DNA of 8,519 nucleotides, from positions 1-8,519 of the forward strand of contig JAFAXJ010000533.1 of NCBI GenBank assembly GCA_019241095.1. Direction: 5' to 3'. The first letter of the stretch is position 1; every line of letters begins with the position of its first letter. The notes beneath the pieces are model-generated. The model saw only the letters and a list, made by a program, of their open reading frames with translations. It searched no databases and was not told the DNA's origin. Of this stretch, positions 1 to 6,877 are shown one piece after another. Source of the stretch: Verrucomicrobiota bacterium. Its GTDB lineage: Bacteria > Verrucomicrobiota > Verrucomicrobiia > Chthoniobacterales > JAFAMB01. The position numbers were made by a program, and so were the translations under genes.

Positions 1-3000
1 AGCGCACTTTTTGGCGAAAGTATTCTGCCTGTGTCGCCTCGGCACGCGTCGCCATTGAAATAGACTTTTGCTCCTTGGCGATTCGAATGGATGCGCGAAA
101 TGAAGCCTCGATTTCGACCTCGGGAGCGCCGAGACACCCAAGAAACACACCCTGCAATCGGTGGACTTCAGAAAGGCACCAGCGCTCCTCGGTTGCTTTG
201 ATCATTGCTTGCGCCTGTTCAATTGCCTCCAGAGCTTCTGAAGTACGATCCGCAAGATGCAGAGCCTCAGCTTTAATCGCAAGACAATACGGAACGCAAA
301 GGATCGATCCGGTCATCCGGTATTCTCGAATTCCTTCCTCAATCCGCGAGATGCCTTCAGCAGTGTTCCCGGAAGCGGCGCGTGCCCAACCGTGCAAAAT
401 CGCTCCCGCAGCTAACCAGGCTTCGAAATGCTGACGCGTTGCTACTTCGATTAACTCCATAGCAAAACGTTCCGTTCTCGCGGGATTGTGCTCTAACTTG
501 GCGAGAATCGCTGCATAAAGCAGAGCCACAGCCAATCCGTGCATATCATTTTGCCTTCTCGCTGTCGCGATCGCTTCAGCGATGTTCGTATGGCAAAAAT
601 CGACCTCTCCAAGATACCAGCCACAGAAAGCCTCAAAGACCATACAAGAAAGCGCGGGCGCGTTGACCTCTTCGATGGGAGACTCTTCGACTCCGGAGCG
701 CCAGATCTCAACTCCACGCCGGGCGTAGCCACGCGCCAGTTCGAAATCGCCTAAAAACGTGAGCGTGAATGCAAATGCCCGACAAGCTCCCATCACCAGC
801 GCCGGGTGGTTCACTTCCTGCGCCAGTAAGTAAACTCGCTCAGCAAGTTGCAGGGCTGCACTCAACTTGTCCGTCATAAACGAATAACGCCATTGTCCTA
901 GTAGCGTCAGATATAGGAGAGGCGGACGATCGAGAGAACGACACAACGGCTCTGCACGTTCGTAACAAAGTCGAGCCTCTGGTGCTCCGAGACCTCGTGT
1001 GGCTGTTAGCAGCAGCCCAGTCTGCATCAGGACGAAAAGCTGATCCGCAGCCGTCAGACCCTGTCCCTCAATGCCTGTTAGCATCAGTGAACCCCATCGG
1101 CCCTCTTCAAAGAAATGAGCTAGAACCGAAAGTAATGCGTCTCTGATTCCAAGCACGTTGGCCGCGAAGGAGACGTTACCTCGCTGGATACGTGGAATGT
1201 AAACTTCATTCAGTGCTTGGTGAAACAAGCCGGCTTTGCAACCGCAGATGACTGCTAAAAAAAGTGGCTCCATCTCCTTTAAAGTGTCTGGCATGCTGGG
1301 CGCAAGCACCCGGTAATAGGCATAGAGCCGTCTATTGCATTCCTGCCAAGCGTCGACTCGTTGGTCACGCAACTGCCGTCCAAAGTATTCCCGAATGAGA
1401 GGATGCGTATCGAGATAGCCAGAGGTTTGCTGATCCGCCAAAGCTAGCAGGTTTGCTCTCCTTAGTTTGGCGAGAATTGTCCGCCACTCGGTGGGGCTCA
1501 AATCCGTTAGCCACTCCGTCAAGCCGGGAATCGCAGGCGGTTTGAGCAGCGCTTTCAGCACCTTCTCGTCGACGGGTCGGTTAAAAAGACCTACTATGCG
1601 CAGAACCGATAGCTCGGGACCCTCGCCGAACCAGCTCTGGTAGGAATGTATTACCTTCCAGGCGTGGGCTCCTTGTCGTACGTCGTGAATGAGACGTGCT
1701 GACACTTCTTTGCTATAGCGAACCTCGCCTTGATAGACATCGGTCAGGTAGCCGCCTAAAAGCGTAAGAGCAAGGCAATGGCCTCGGAACTCATTGCTTG
1801 CATTTCGCAATTCCGCTTCGTTTCCTCTAACGCCCAGCGCCCTGAGCAGTTTCGCACCGGCATCACTAGATAGATGCTCTAAATCATGTCGCAAGGCAGA
1901 GGTACGCTCATGACTCGAGATATCGGCGACGGGTAGCCGGGTCGTGATCACACAGAGCCCCTTATTGAAAGCAGCGAGTTCGCGCAGAAGCGCCTGGAGC
2001 GAAATAGCCCGTAGCCTTCCTTCTTGGGGGCCGGGTGGATTCTGGAGCGGCTCCAGCCCGTCAAGAACCAGCAAGGTTCGACGATGCGCGATGAGCTTCG
2101 CTAATCTCTCACCTTTTTCCCATTCTGTACCTTTCCTAGGATTCGGATCACCAAACCACGCTAGTGCGGCCTCAAAAAAATCATCCGCAGACGACGCATC
2201 TCCGCTGGTGCCCTGCGTGTAGAATGACCAACCAAAAACGAATTCGGCAGAACGATATTGTTGAGTAGCCATCCGCCCGAGCCAATGGTTAACGAGCGCG
2301 GTTTTCCCAACACCAGCCCAGGCCACGATGGTAAACACATTTACCTGCCTGCTTGTCCAGGCATCATCCAGTACGGCGATTTCTTCCTCTCGGCCGAAGA
2401 TATCACTTCCTGTGATCGGCAGCCTGGCTATTGAGACCTTCTTCGGGCCGCACCTGGCTCGAGGCCGACGCGTTTTGAACTGGAAATCGGCCGGATGAAT
2501 TTTTCGCTCGCCCTGATGAGTGATCGGACCTCTCGCGGCGAGAGCGATTGTTATAGTCGATATTACTTTCAGAAGCTCCGCGGCGCTCTGAAAACGGCGT
2601 GCCGGCTCCTTCTCAAGCAGCACTTCAAGGACATCGATGACAGAGTCTGGAAATCCCTTGAGTTGCTGCAGGGGTAGGCGCGCTTTCTGATGCTGACGCA
2701 TGACCTCGGCGGCTGAGCCGGTAAACGGCGGCCGCCCTGTCAGCATCATCCAGAGTGTCACGCCGAGGGAGTACAGGTCCGAACGCACGTCTGCAACGGA
2801 TCCGATAAACTGCTCTGGGCTTGCGTAGACCGGCGTGCCCACGAAACCGCCGTAAGTGAGATTTGTCTCATCAGCGGAAACGGCCGCCTTGGCCAAGCCA
2901 AAATCGATGACCTTTACCACGAGTTCTGGCCCGTATGTAAGCATCAGATTGGCCGGTTTGAGATCACGATGAATTATGTGTTGCTCCTCAGCAGCCATCA

Positions 3001-3541
3001 GGGCTTGGGTGACTTGATTGACGATTCCCAGCGCGTCGGGCACAGCCAACGGTCCGGCACGGCGCAGACGGGCATCCAAATTTTCACCGTCCACCCATTC
3101 CATGGCGTAAAAGCATTGCCCATCACTTTTGCGGACGCCGTAATAGAAAATTGAGGCTACGTTGGGGTGGCGAAGGCTGGCATTGATGCGCGCCTCCCGC
3201 AGAAACCGTTCCCGCATGTTCGGGTAAGCCGCGATTTGAGCGTCGATCAGCTTTAGTGCCACGGGATGATGCAGAACCGTGTCAAGCCCCTTATAAGTTA
3301 CACCCATAGAGCCACGACCTAGCTCAACCGGGGTACCGTCTTCATTCCGCGCAAGTTCATAATGATCGAAGCGACCGCGGTTCAAGTCATCTTCTGCAGT
3401 CTGTTCAGGCTGCATTGCCTGTCGCAACAGATAAACAGGGCAGCCGGCTTCGTAGTCCTTCGCGGCGTGGAAGGCCCCACAGGCTGGGCAAATATTTGGC
3501 TGTTTGCGACCCGCATTTTCAAGCGGTACTTGAGATTCCAT
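1..3541 (-). CDS. Ser/Thr protein kinase - STAND (NB-ARC-like) ATPase - TPR fusion protein, C-terminus off the left edge
   Basis: The frame is open for 1180 codons from ATG 3541 to the edge; the first in-frame stop upstream is at 3566-3568, so this is the only ATG start. Residues 18-37 form a Cys ribbon (C18, C21, C34, with Tyr at the expected fourth Cys, 37). The kinase domain spans about 60-325 with all key residues: Gly loop GRGSMG 75-80, K97, E116, HRDLKPAN 191-198, DFG 213-215, SPE 241-243. The STAND ATPase follows at about 376-600: P-loop AGVGKT 409-414, Walker B LLVLDG 490-495, sensor-like CVITTR 530-535, GLPL-like GHCLAL 587-592. A winged-helix-like segment contains HPLIREYF (713-720). 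Helical TPR repeats fill about 840-1180. No transmembrane segment is seen, so it is probably cytoplasmic. By comparison with related TPR C-termini, perhaps 40-70 residues are missing (inference). The family is known for signal sensing with nucleotide-driven oligomerisation; the ligand and substrates are unknown. Confidence 0.93.
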   Translation of the reverse strand, partial: MESQVPLENAGRKQPNICPACGAFHAAKDYEAGCPVYLLRQAMQPEQTAEDDLNRGRFDHYELARNEDGTPVELGRGSMGVTYKGLDTVLHHPVALKLIDAQIAAYPNMRERFLREARINASLRHPNVASIFYYGVRKSDGQCFYAMEWVDGENLDARLRRAGPLAVPDALGIVNQVTQALMAAEEQHIIHRDLKPANLMLTYGPELVVKVIDFGLAKAAVSADETNLTYGGFVGTPVYASPEQFIGSVADVRSDLYSLGVTLWMMLTGRPPFTGSAAEVMRQHQKARLPLQQLKGFPDSVIDVLEVLLEKEPARRFQSAAELLKVISTITIALAARGPITHQGERKIHPADFQFKTRRPRARCGPKKVSIARLPITGSDIFGREEEIAVLDDAWTSRQVNVFTIVAWAGVGKTALVNHWLGRMATQQYRSAEFVFGWSFYTQGTSGDASSADDFFEAALAWFGDPNPRKGTEWEKGERLAKLIAHRRTLLVLDGLEPLQNPPGPQEGRLRAISLQALLRELAAFNKGLCVITTRLPVADISSHERTSALRHDLEHLSSDAGAKLLRALGVRGNEAELRNASNEFRGHCLALTLLGGYLTDVYQGEVRYSKEVSARLIHDVRQGAHAWKVIHSYQSWFGEGPELSVLRIVGLFNRPVDEKVLKALLKPPAIPGLTEWLTDLSPTEWRTILAKLRRANLLALADQQTSGYLDTHPLIREYFGRQLRDQRVDAWQECNRRLYAYYRVLAPSMPDTLKEMEPLFLAVICGCKAGLFHQALNEVYIPRIQRGNVSFAANVLGIRDALLSVLAHFFEEGRWGSLMLTGIEGQGLTAADQLFVLMQTGLLLTATRGLGAPEARLCYERAEPLCRSLDRPPLLYLTLLGQWRYSFMTDKLSAALQLAERVYLLAQEVNHPALVMGACRAFAFTLTFLGDFELARGYARRGVEIWRSGVEESPIEEVNAPALSCMVFEAFCGWYLGEVDFCHTNIAEAIATARRQNDMHGLAVALLYAAILAKLEHNPARTERFAMELIEVATRQHFEAWLAAGAILHGWARAASGNTAEGISRIEEGIREYRMTGSILCVPYCLAIKAEALHLADRTSEALEAIEQAQAMIKATEERWCLSEVHRLQGVFLGCLGAPEVEIEASFRASIRIAKEQKSISMATRAEATQAEYFRQKVR

Positions 3542-3572
3542 GGAACGCGTCCAAACCGGTTCGCCTTATAAT

Positions 3573-4346
3573 CTATGTCCCAATTCGTCCTTCTGCGTGC
3601 AACAACGCCTCGCAAAGCCCGTGCAGTTCGGCATCGACCTCTGCGGGGTCAAACAGGGTGTGCTCGATCTCCTCCCGCACGAGCTGTTTGTGTCGCTGCC
3701 GCAGCCGGTGGATGATCGTAGTGACGGCGGCCTCGCTGATTCCAAGACTGCGCGCAGCCTCATTGTAAGTAATCTGCTCACGAGTGCCGATGTCACTACC
3801 CAAAAAACCTTTTAAGGTTTGAAAAATTTCCGCTTTTCCTATCGCGGCTTGTTCCCGCCGAAGGCGCTCCGTTGCTCGTTGCAAAAGCAGCAGCGCCCAT
3901 TGCGCGTCATAAAGCATTTCCGGTGTAACCCGGTCTTCGGGTTCTAAACCAAGACGGGCCTCAGCATCCTGACAATCTAACCGAATCATCTGGGCGCGCC
4001 CGCCGCGTTTTTCTGCGTGAGCGTGACGATGTTCGGCTGCCATGAAGTTTTGGAAAGAGGCGAGCAGGAACGAGCGAAACTTTCCTTTAGACCGATCTAC
4101 GGTTGCTAGCCCGCGACCGCTGATAAGGTGTTCAAAGAAACCCTGGACCAAGTCTTCGGAGTCATCAGGTGAATAACCACGCCGTCGAGCAAAGCTGTAG
4201 AGCGGCCGCCAATAGCGACCGCAGAGCGCAGCCAAGGCTTGCGACGCCCCTGGGGCTTGGCTCTGCACGGCTTGCAAGACCATAGTCCAACTCGTTTTCT
4301 CAAGCTTGCCGTAATCGGGCGCGCCCGAACTATCGTCCTGACTCAT
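3573..4346 (-). CDS. ECF-like sigma-70 family RNA polymerase sigma factor
   Basis: This is a 257-residue protein from ATG 4346. Region 2 covers about residues 38-108, with the region 2.2-like stretch DDSEDLVQGFFEHL followed by a basic segment (DRSKGKFRSFLLASFQNF). Region 4 is a helix-turn-helix at about 190-226 (YNEAARSLGISEAAVTTIIHRLRQR). The region 2-region 4 linker, about 80 residues, is longer than in canonical ECF factors, and some 30 residues extend beyond region 4. It would direct core RNA polymerase to a dedicated promoter set. The stop lies 31 bases before the kinase start on the same strand, so the two are probably cotranscribed; sigma factors paired with Ser/Thr kinases are known in Planctomycetota and Verrucomicrobiota. 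No anti-sigma gene is visible. The frame stays open to an ATG at 4406, but that 20-residue extension is basic and Cys-rich and I do not consider it part of the protein. Confidence 0.88.
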   Translation of the reverse strand: MSQDDSSGAPDYGKLEKTSWTMVLQAVQSQAPGASQALAALCGRYWRPLYSFARRRGYSPDDSEDLVQGFFEHLISGRGLATVDRSKGKFRSFLLASFQNFMAAEHRHAHAEKRGGRAQMIRLDCQDAEARLGLEPEDRVTPEMLYDAQWALLLLQRATERLRREQAAIGKAEIFQTLKGFLGSDIGTREQITYNEAARSLGISEAAVTTIIHRLRQRHKQLVREEIEHTLFDPAEVDAELHGLCEALLHAEGRIGT

Positions 4347-4663
4347 GGCAAAACGCAGATCTTTGTATCTCCTTGCACAACATCGCCGAGCCAAAAAAAA
4401 AAGCAAAACACCGAGAGAATCTGAAAGGTTGTCACACGGATCGGTTTGTAGTCAGTGAGCCGGCATTCGCCCGCAAAGCCGATGCGCCCAAGCGACCGCG
4501 AGCCGGCAGGTGATTCACAAAAAGAAGTAAACCGAGAAAACAAACTCGACTCGATACTGCGGCTGATTGTGTCCGCGGCCGGTCAGTCCACAACAAACAC
4601 CAAACGGTTTCCATCAAAACTAACATGAAGACTGGAACAACAATTCTCGATGTATTTGTCCAC
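4347..4663. other. Divergent intergenic region upstream of the sigma factor gene
   Basis: No convincing coding sequence is present. It should hold the minus-strand promoter of the sigma factor-kinase operon and possibly a plus-strand promoter for the downstream genes. Visible elements are the AAGGAGA site, a run of ten A at 4393-4402, and a 9-bp direct repeat GAGCCGGCA at 4457-4465 and 4500-4508 (43 bases start to start). I could not identify clear -10/-35 pairs on either strand. Confidence 0.5.
4368..4374 (-). promoter_or_regulatory. Shine-Dalgarno-like AAGGAGA that is oddly placed for the sigma factor start
   Basis: On the minus strand AAGGAGA is a near-perfect ribosome binding site, but it lies 21 bases before ATG 4346. 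An in-frame CTG at 4358-4356 sits 9 bases downstream, an ideal spacing, and would add four residues (LRFA) before Met. Either initiation is at CTG, or this site is used with long spacing, or it is fortuitous. Confidence 0.4.
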
Positions 4664-4834
4664 ATGAGAACGACTACACTTGCCGCGACAGCTGCTTTCG
4701 CGTTGCTATCTACGCCGGCGCATGCATTCGACAACGATCACGATGGAGACGACTTCAATCGATCTTATCCGCTCGGCCGATCTAACCAATTTCCTAATCG
4801 TTGCGCCCAATGCGCATGGCAGGGTCAAGATTGA
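4664..4834 (+). CDS. Doubtful small secreted peptide, or eroded 5' end of an exported protein gene
   Basis: This is a 56-codon ORF. Its first 21 residues look like a Sec signal peptide: MRTTT start, hydrophobic core LAATAAFALL, cleavage site AHA. The mature part is only 35 residues, with an acidic stretch (FDNDHDGDDF) and a CAQC pair. A longer start at 4625 is possible and would weaken the signal peptide. No Shine-Dalgarno sequence precedes either start. From about 4757 the frame one base over reads ADLTNFLIVAPNAHGR and looks at least as protein-like, so a frameshift in an older exported-protein gene is possible. The ORF is in the same frame as the repeat protein starting at 4898 but separated from it by stops at 4832 and 4862. 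I do not recognise a family. Confidence 0.3.
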   Translation: MRTTTLAATAAFALLSTPAHAFDNDHDGDDFNRSYPLGRSNQFPNRCAQCAWQGQD

Positions 4835-4883
4835 ATCCCTTGGTCTTGTGAGAGCCAGAAATAAACAATCAACATTTATACAG

Positions 4884-4891
4884 GGACGGAG
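4884..4891 (+). promoter_or_regulatory. Ribosome binding site of the Gly-rich repeat protein gene
   Basis: GGACGGAG lies six bases before ATG 4898. This fixes the start and argues against the repeat protein being a continuation of the upstream signal-peptide ORF. Confidence 0.65.
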
Positions 4892-4897
4892 TTCTAT

Positions 4898-6148
4898 ATG
4901 TCTTTCGATTTACAAGCTGAGGGATTGAATGGGGTTAACTTTCCTACCGCTATCGTCGCGGGTGGAGGTTGGAATCCTCTCTCAGATTTTGTCCTCAACG
5001 TGTCCGGAACTGCACTGGACGTGGCAACCACGGCCAACGTTGATGCGGTACTTGGTCAGGGAAACATTGCGGGATGCGGTGTTATGGGGCTTGGCGGCTC
5101 TGGAGAAGGGTCCGGTATTGTTGGGGTCGCTGGTACTAGCGTGGCGAGCCCACCTACGCCGATGCCTCTGCACCAGGGTAAGAACGTTGGGGTGTTCGGA
5201 ACCGGCACAGGTAGCGGTGCTGCCGGCGTGCTCGGAGAAAGCGACGGCGGCCCCGGTGTCCTTGGAGAGAGCCAGACAGGTCCCGGCATATCCGGGCAAT
5301 CTCAATCAGGAGTGGGGGTCTCTGGACAAGGCAGTTCGGGAAGCCCAGGTATCATCGGCCACGCGGGCGCCGGCACGGCTGACGGGGTGCAAGGTTTTGG
5401 AACCGGCAACTTCTCCGGCGTTGCTGGCTTCGGCGGCAGTAATAACGGTACTGGCGTATTCGGGCTCGGTGGAGGTTCAACGGGGCCTGGGGTTCGAGGG
5501 ATCGGATCTGGCGGCGCCAACACGGCCTCTGACACTCCGGTTGGGGTCTTTGGACAGGGTGCGAACGGTTTTGAAGGCGTAGTAGGGTTTGACAGCGGAG
5601 GGAGGTCAGCCGGCGTACGAGGCACATCCAACGAGGTGAACGGTGTTGGCGTTCGTGGAGAGGGCAATAACGGGCCGTTTGCTATAGGGGTTATTGGCGT
5701 GTCGAATCAAGGCTCGGCCGGTCTTTTCTTTGGCGCGGTCACGGTACATGGAAATTTCAGTGTGGTTGGGGGCGCCAAATCGGCGGTGGTTGCATTTCCA
5801 GATGGATCGCACCGGAGGCTCTATTGCGTTGAGAGCCCGGAATGCTGGTTTGAGGATTTTGGTGGCGGCCAGCTCGTAAAAGGGCAGGCCGAGGTCCAGC
5901 TTGATCCCGGTTTCAGTTCTGTTGTGAATGGGGACGCTTACCACGTTTTCATTACTGAGTACGAGAACAACAATGCCCTCTATGTCACGAAACGAACCTC
6001 CACGGGCTTCGTGGTGCGGGCCAAGTCACCAGCGGCGGCGGGCACGTTCAGCTATCGGATCGTGGCAAAGCGGAAGGACATCACCGCCCCGCGTTTCGAG
6101 AAGGTGACATTGCCGCCAGATAATTTTCTCGAAACAGCGTCTCGCTGA
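4898..6148 (+). CDS. Gly-rich pentapeptide-like (GVxG) repeat protein with conserved C-terminal domain, function unknown
   Basis: The protein has 416 residues in three parts. Residues 1-59 are a non-repetitive N-terminus containing AGGGWNPLSDFVLNVSG. Residues 61-267 carry 17 copies of G[V/I]xG, starting at 61, 73, 98, 110, 120, 130, 140, 151, 163, 174, 186, 198, 216, 227, 239, 251 and 264, with a typical unit of 10-13 residues such as GVLGESQTGP. Residues about 285-400 form a globular domain with the signature RRLYCVESPECWFEDFG, then YHVFITEY and FSYRIVAKRK. I recognise this repeat-plus-C-terminal-domain layout from many uncharacterised bacterial proteins, where a fibre or beta-solenoid fold is plausible. 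No signal peptide, lipobox, LPXTG or membrane anchor is visible, so export is unproven. The repeats vary at DNA level, so they are old rather than recent tandem copies. Confidence 0.85.
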   Translation: MSFDLQAEGLNGVNFPTAIVAGGGWNPLSDFVLNVSGTALDVATTANVDAVLGQGNIAGCGVMGLGGSGEGSGIVGVAGTSVASPPTPMPLHQGKNVGVFGTGTGSGAAGVLGESDGGPGVLGESQTGPGISGQSQSGVGVSGQGSSGSPGIIGHAGAGTADGVQGFGTGNFSGVAGFGGSNNGTGVFGLGGGSTGPGVRGIGSGGANTASDTPVGVFGQGANGFEGVVGFDSGGRSAGVRGTSNEVNGVGVRGEGNNGPFAIGVIGVSNQGSAGLFFGAVTVHGNFSVVGGAKSAVVAFPDGSHRRLYCVESPECWFEDFGGGQLVKGQAEVQLDPGFSSVVNGDAYHVFITEYENNNALYVTKRTSTGFVVRAKSPAAAGTFSYRIVAKRKDITAPRFEKVTLPPDNFLETASR

Positions 6149-6466
6149 TGGGAGGAGATCCCAAATTGGGAGCCAAACTGGAGCTCGTTGGTTTACCTGA
6201 GCAACAGTCTGCTCCAAGCAGCCTCATCGCATTCTCACCTCCTGGCTTTATCAATATAACCTCAGCGATATCACCAATCGAGTCACTTATTCTATAGGGG
6301 TCAAGCCTTCCTGCGGCCGGGAGAATCGTGGGGGTGACGTTAGGTTAAAATGAAAGAGCCTTAGTATAAACAACATCGGGAATTTTAGCATCATTCGAAC
6401 AAACTTGAGGGCACGACAGGCACTTCCGTTACCACGGCTTTTCAATCTACTCTTCGAGGACCACAA
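6149..6466. other. Intergenic spacer between the repeat protein and NTF2-like genes
   Basis: I find no credible gene here. Just after the repeat-gene stop are two short overlapping dyads, TGGGA/TCCCA (6149-6163) and CCCAATTTGGG-type symmetry CCCAA-A-TTGGG (6160-6170), neither followed by a T tract. A -10-like TATAAA at 6365-6370 could belong to the NTF2-like gene, but I could not pair it with a good -35. Confidence 0.45.
6456..6460 (+). promoter_or_regulatory. Ribosome binding site of the NTF2-like gene
   Basis: GAGGA lies six bases before ATG 6467 and supports that start over the in-frame ATG at 6476. Confidence 0.6.
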
Positions 6467-6877
6467 ATGAATGCAATGGCTTTGGTTAAAAGCGGCTACG
6501 ACGCACTTGCTCGCGGCGACCTTCAAGGTGTATTCGCGGTTTTCGCTGAAGATATTTTCTGGCACGTTCCGGGGCGAGGGCCACTCTCACGCGACTACTC
6601 CGGGCACGCTGAGGTGCTGGGGTTTTTCCAGCACTTCATGGAATTATCCAACGGCACGTTCCGCATTCAGATTGATGACATTTTGGCGAAGGATGATCGA
6701 GTGATCGTGCTCTGCACCGAGAGTGCGCAGCGTAGCGATCGAAGCTGGTCCTCACCGCAGGTCCACGTTTGGACCGTTAAGGATGGACGAGCCACAGTCT
6801 TCTGGCAGTACCAGGGCGATCAGCAGACCGAAGATGAGTTTTGGTCGACGTCGTCTCCTAAGAAACTATCGAGGTGA
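6467..6877 (+). CDS. NTF2-like / SnoaL-fold (ketosteroid isomerase-like) protein, 3' end probably rewritten by an IS110 insertion
   Basis: The 136-residue product has the usual length of this superfamily. Its helical start (ALVKSGYDALARGDLQGVFAVF) leads into the family signature DIFWHVPGRGPLSRDYSG, then FFQHFMELSNGTF, strands around VIVLCTESAQR, and the terminal strand VHVWTVKDGRATVFWQYQ. Members fold as a cone-shaped alpha+beta barrel and act as isomerases, hydrolases or small-ligand binders; substrate cannot be told from sequence alone. The conserved part ends at DEFWS (about residue 127). The last residues (KKLSR) and the stop overlap the 3' end of the convergent IS110 transposase gene by 12 bases and are most likely IS sequence. 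Function is probably retained since the fold is complete. No operon partner is visible. Confidence 0.85.
   Translation: MNAMALVKSGYDALARGDLQGVFAVFAEDIFWHVPGRGPLSRDYSGHAEVLGFFQHFMELSNGTFRIQIDDILAKDDRVIVLCTESAQRSDRSWSSPQVHVWTVKDGRATVFWQYQGDQQTEDEFWSTSSPKKLSR
6854..6861 (+). repeat. Direct repeat TCTCCTAA, candidate right-end core of the IS110 element
   Basis: This 8-mer lies just beyond the transposase stop and inside the NTF2-like gene (codons 130-132). It is identical to 8299-8306. A chance 8-bp match between the two flanks has roughly a one in ten probability, so it is only suggestive. Confidence 0.4.

Noticed and set aside
75..3154. Several short plus- and minus-strand ORFs inside the kinase gene (for example 75-434, 1944-2222, 2495-2677, 2969-3154)
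   Set aside because: All lie opposite or in another frame of a continuous 1180-codon ORF with full kinase, ATPase and TPR signatures; none has its own recognisable motif.
4347..4406. N-terminal extension of the sigma factor to ATG 4406
   Set aside because: The added 20 residues are Cys/Arg-rich, unlike sigma factor N-termini, and the AAGGAGA site would lie inside the coding sequence.
4929..5667. Overlapping long ORFs on both strands within the Gly-rich gene (4929-5582 plus, 5302-5667 minus and others)
   Set aside because: Repetitive GC-rich coding DNA leaves other frames open; the Pro/Thr-rich antisense product is simply the mirror of Gly/Val codons.
6149..6170. Short dyads after the repeat-protein stop as a transcription terminator
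   Set aside because: Stems are only five base pairs and no T tract follows.
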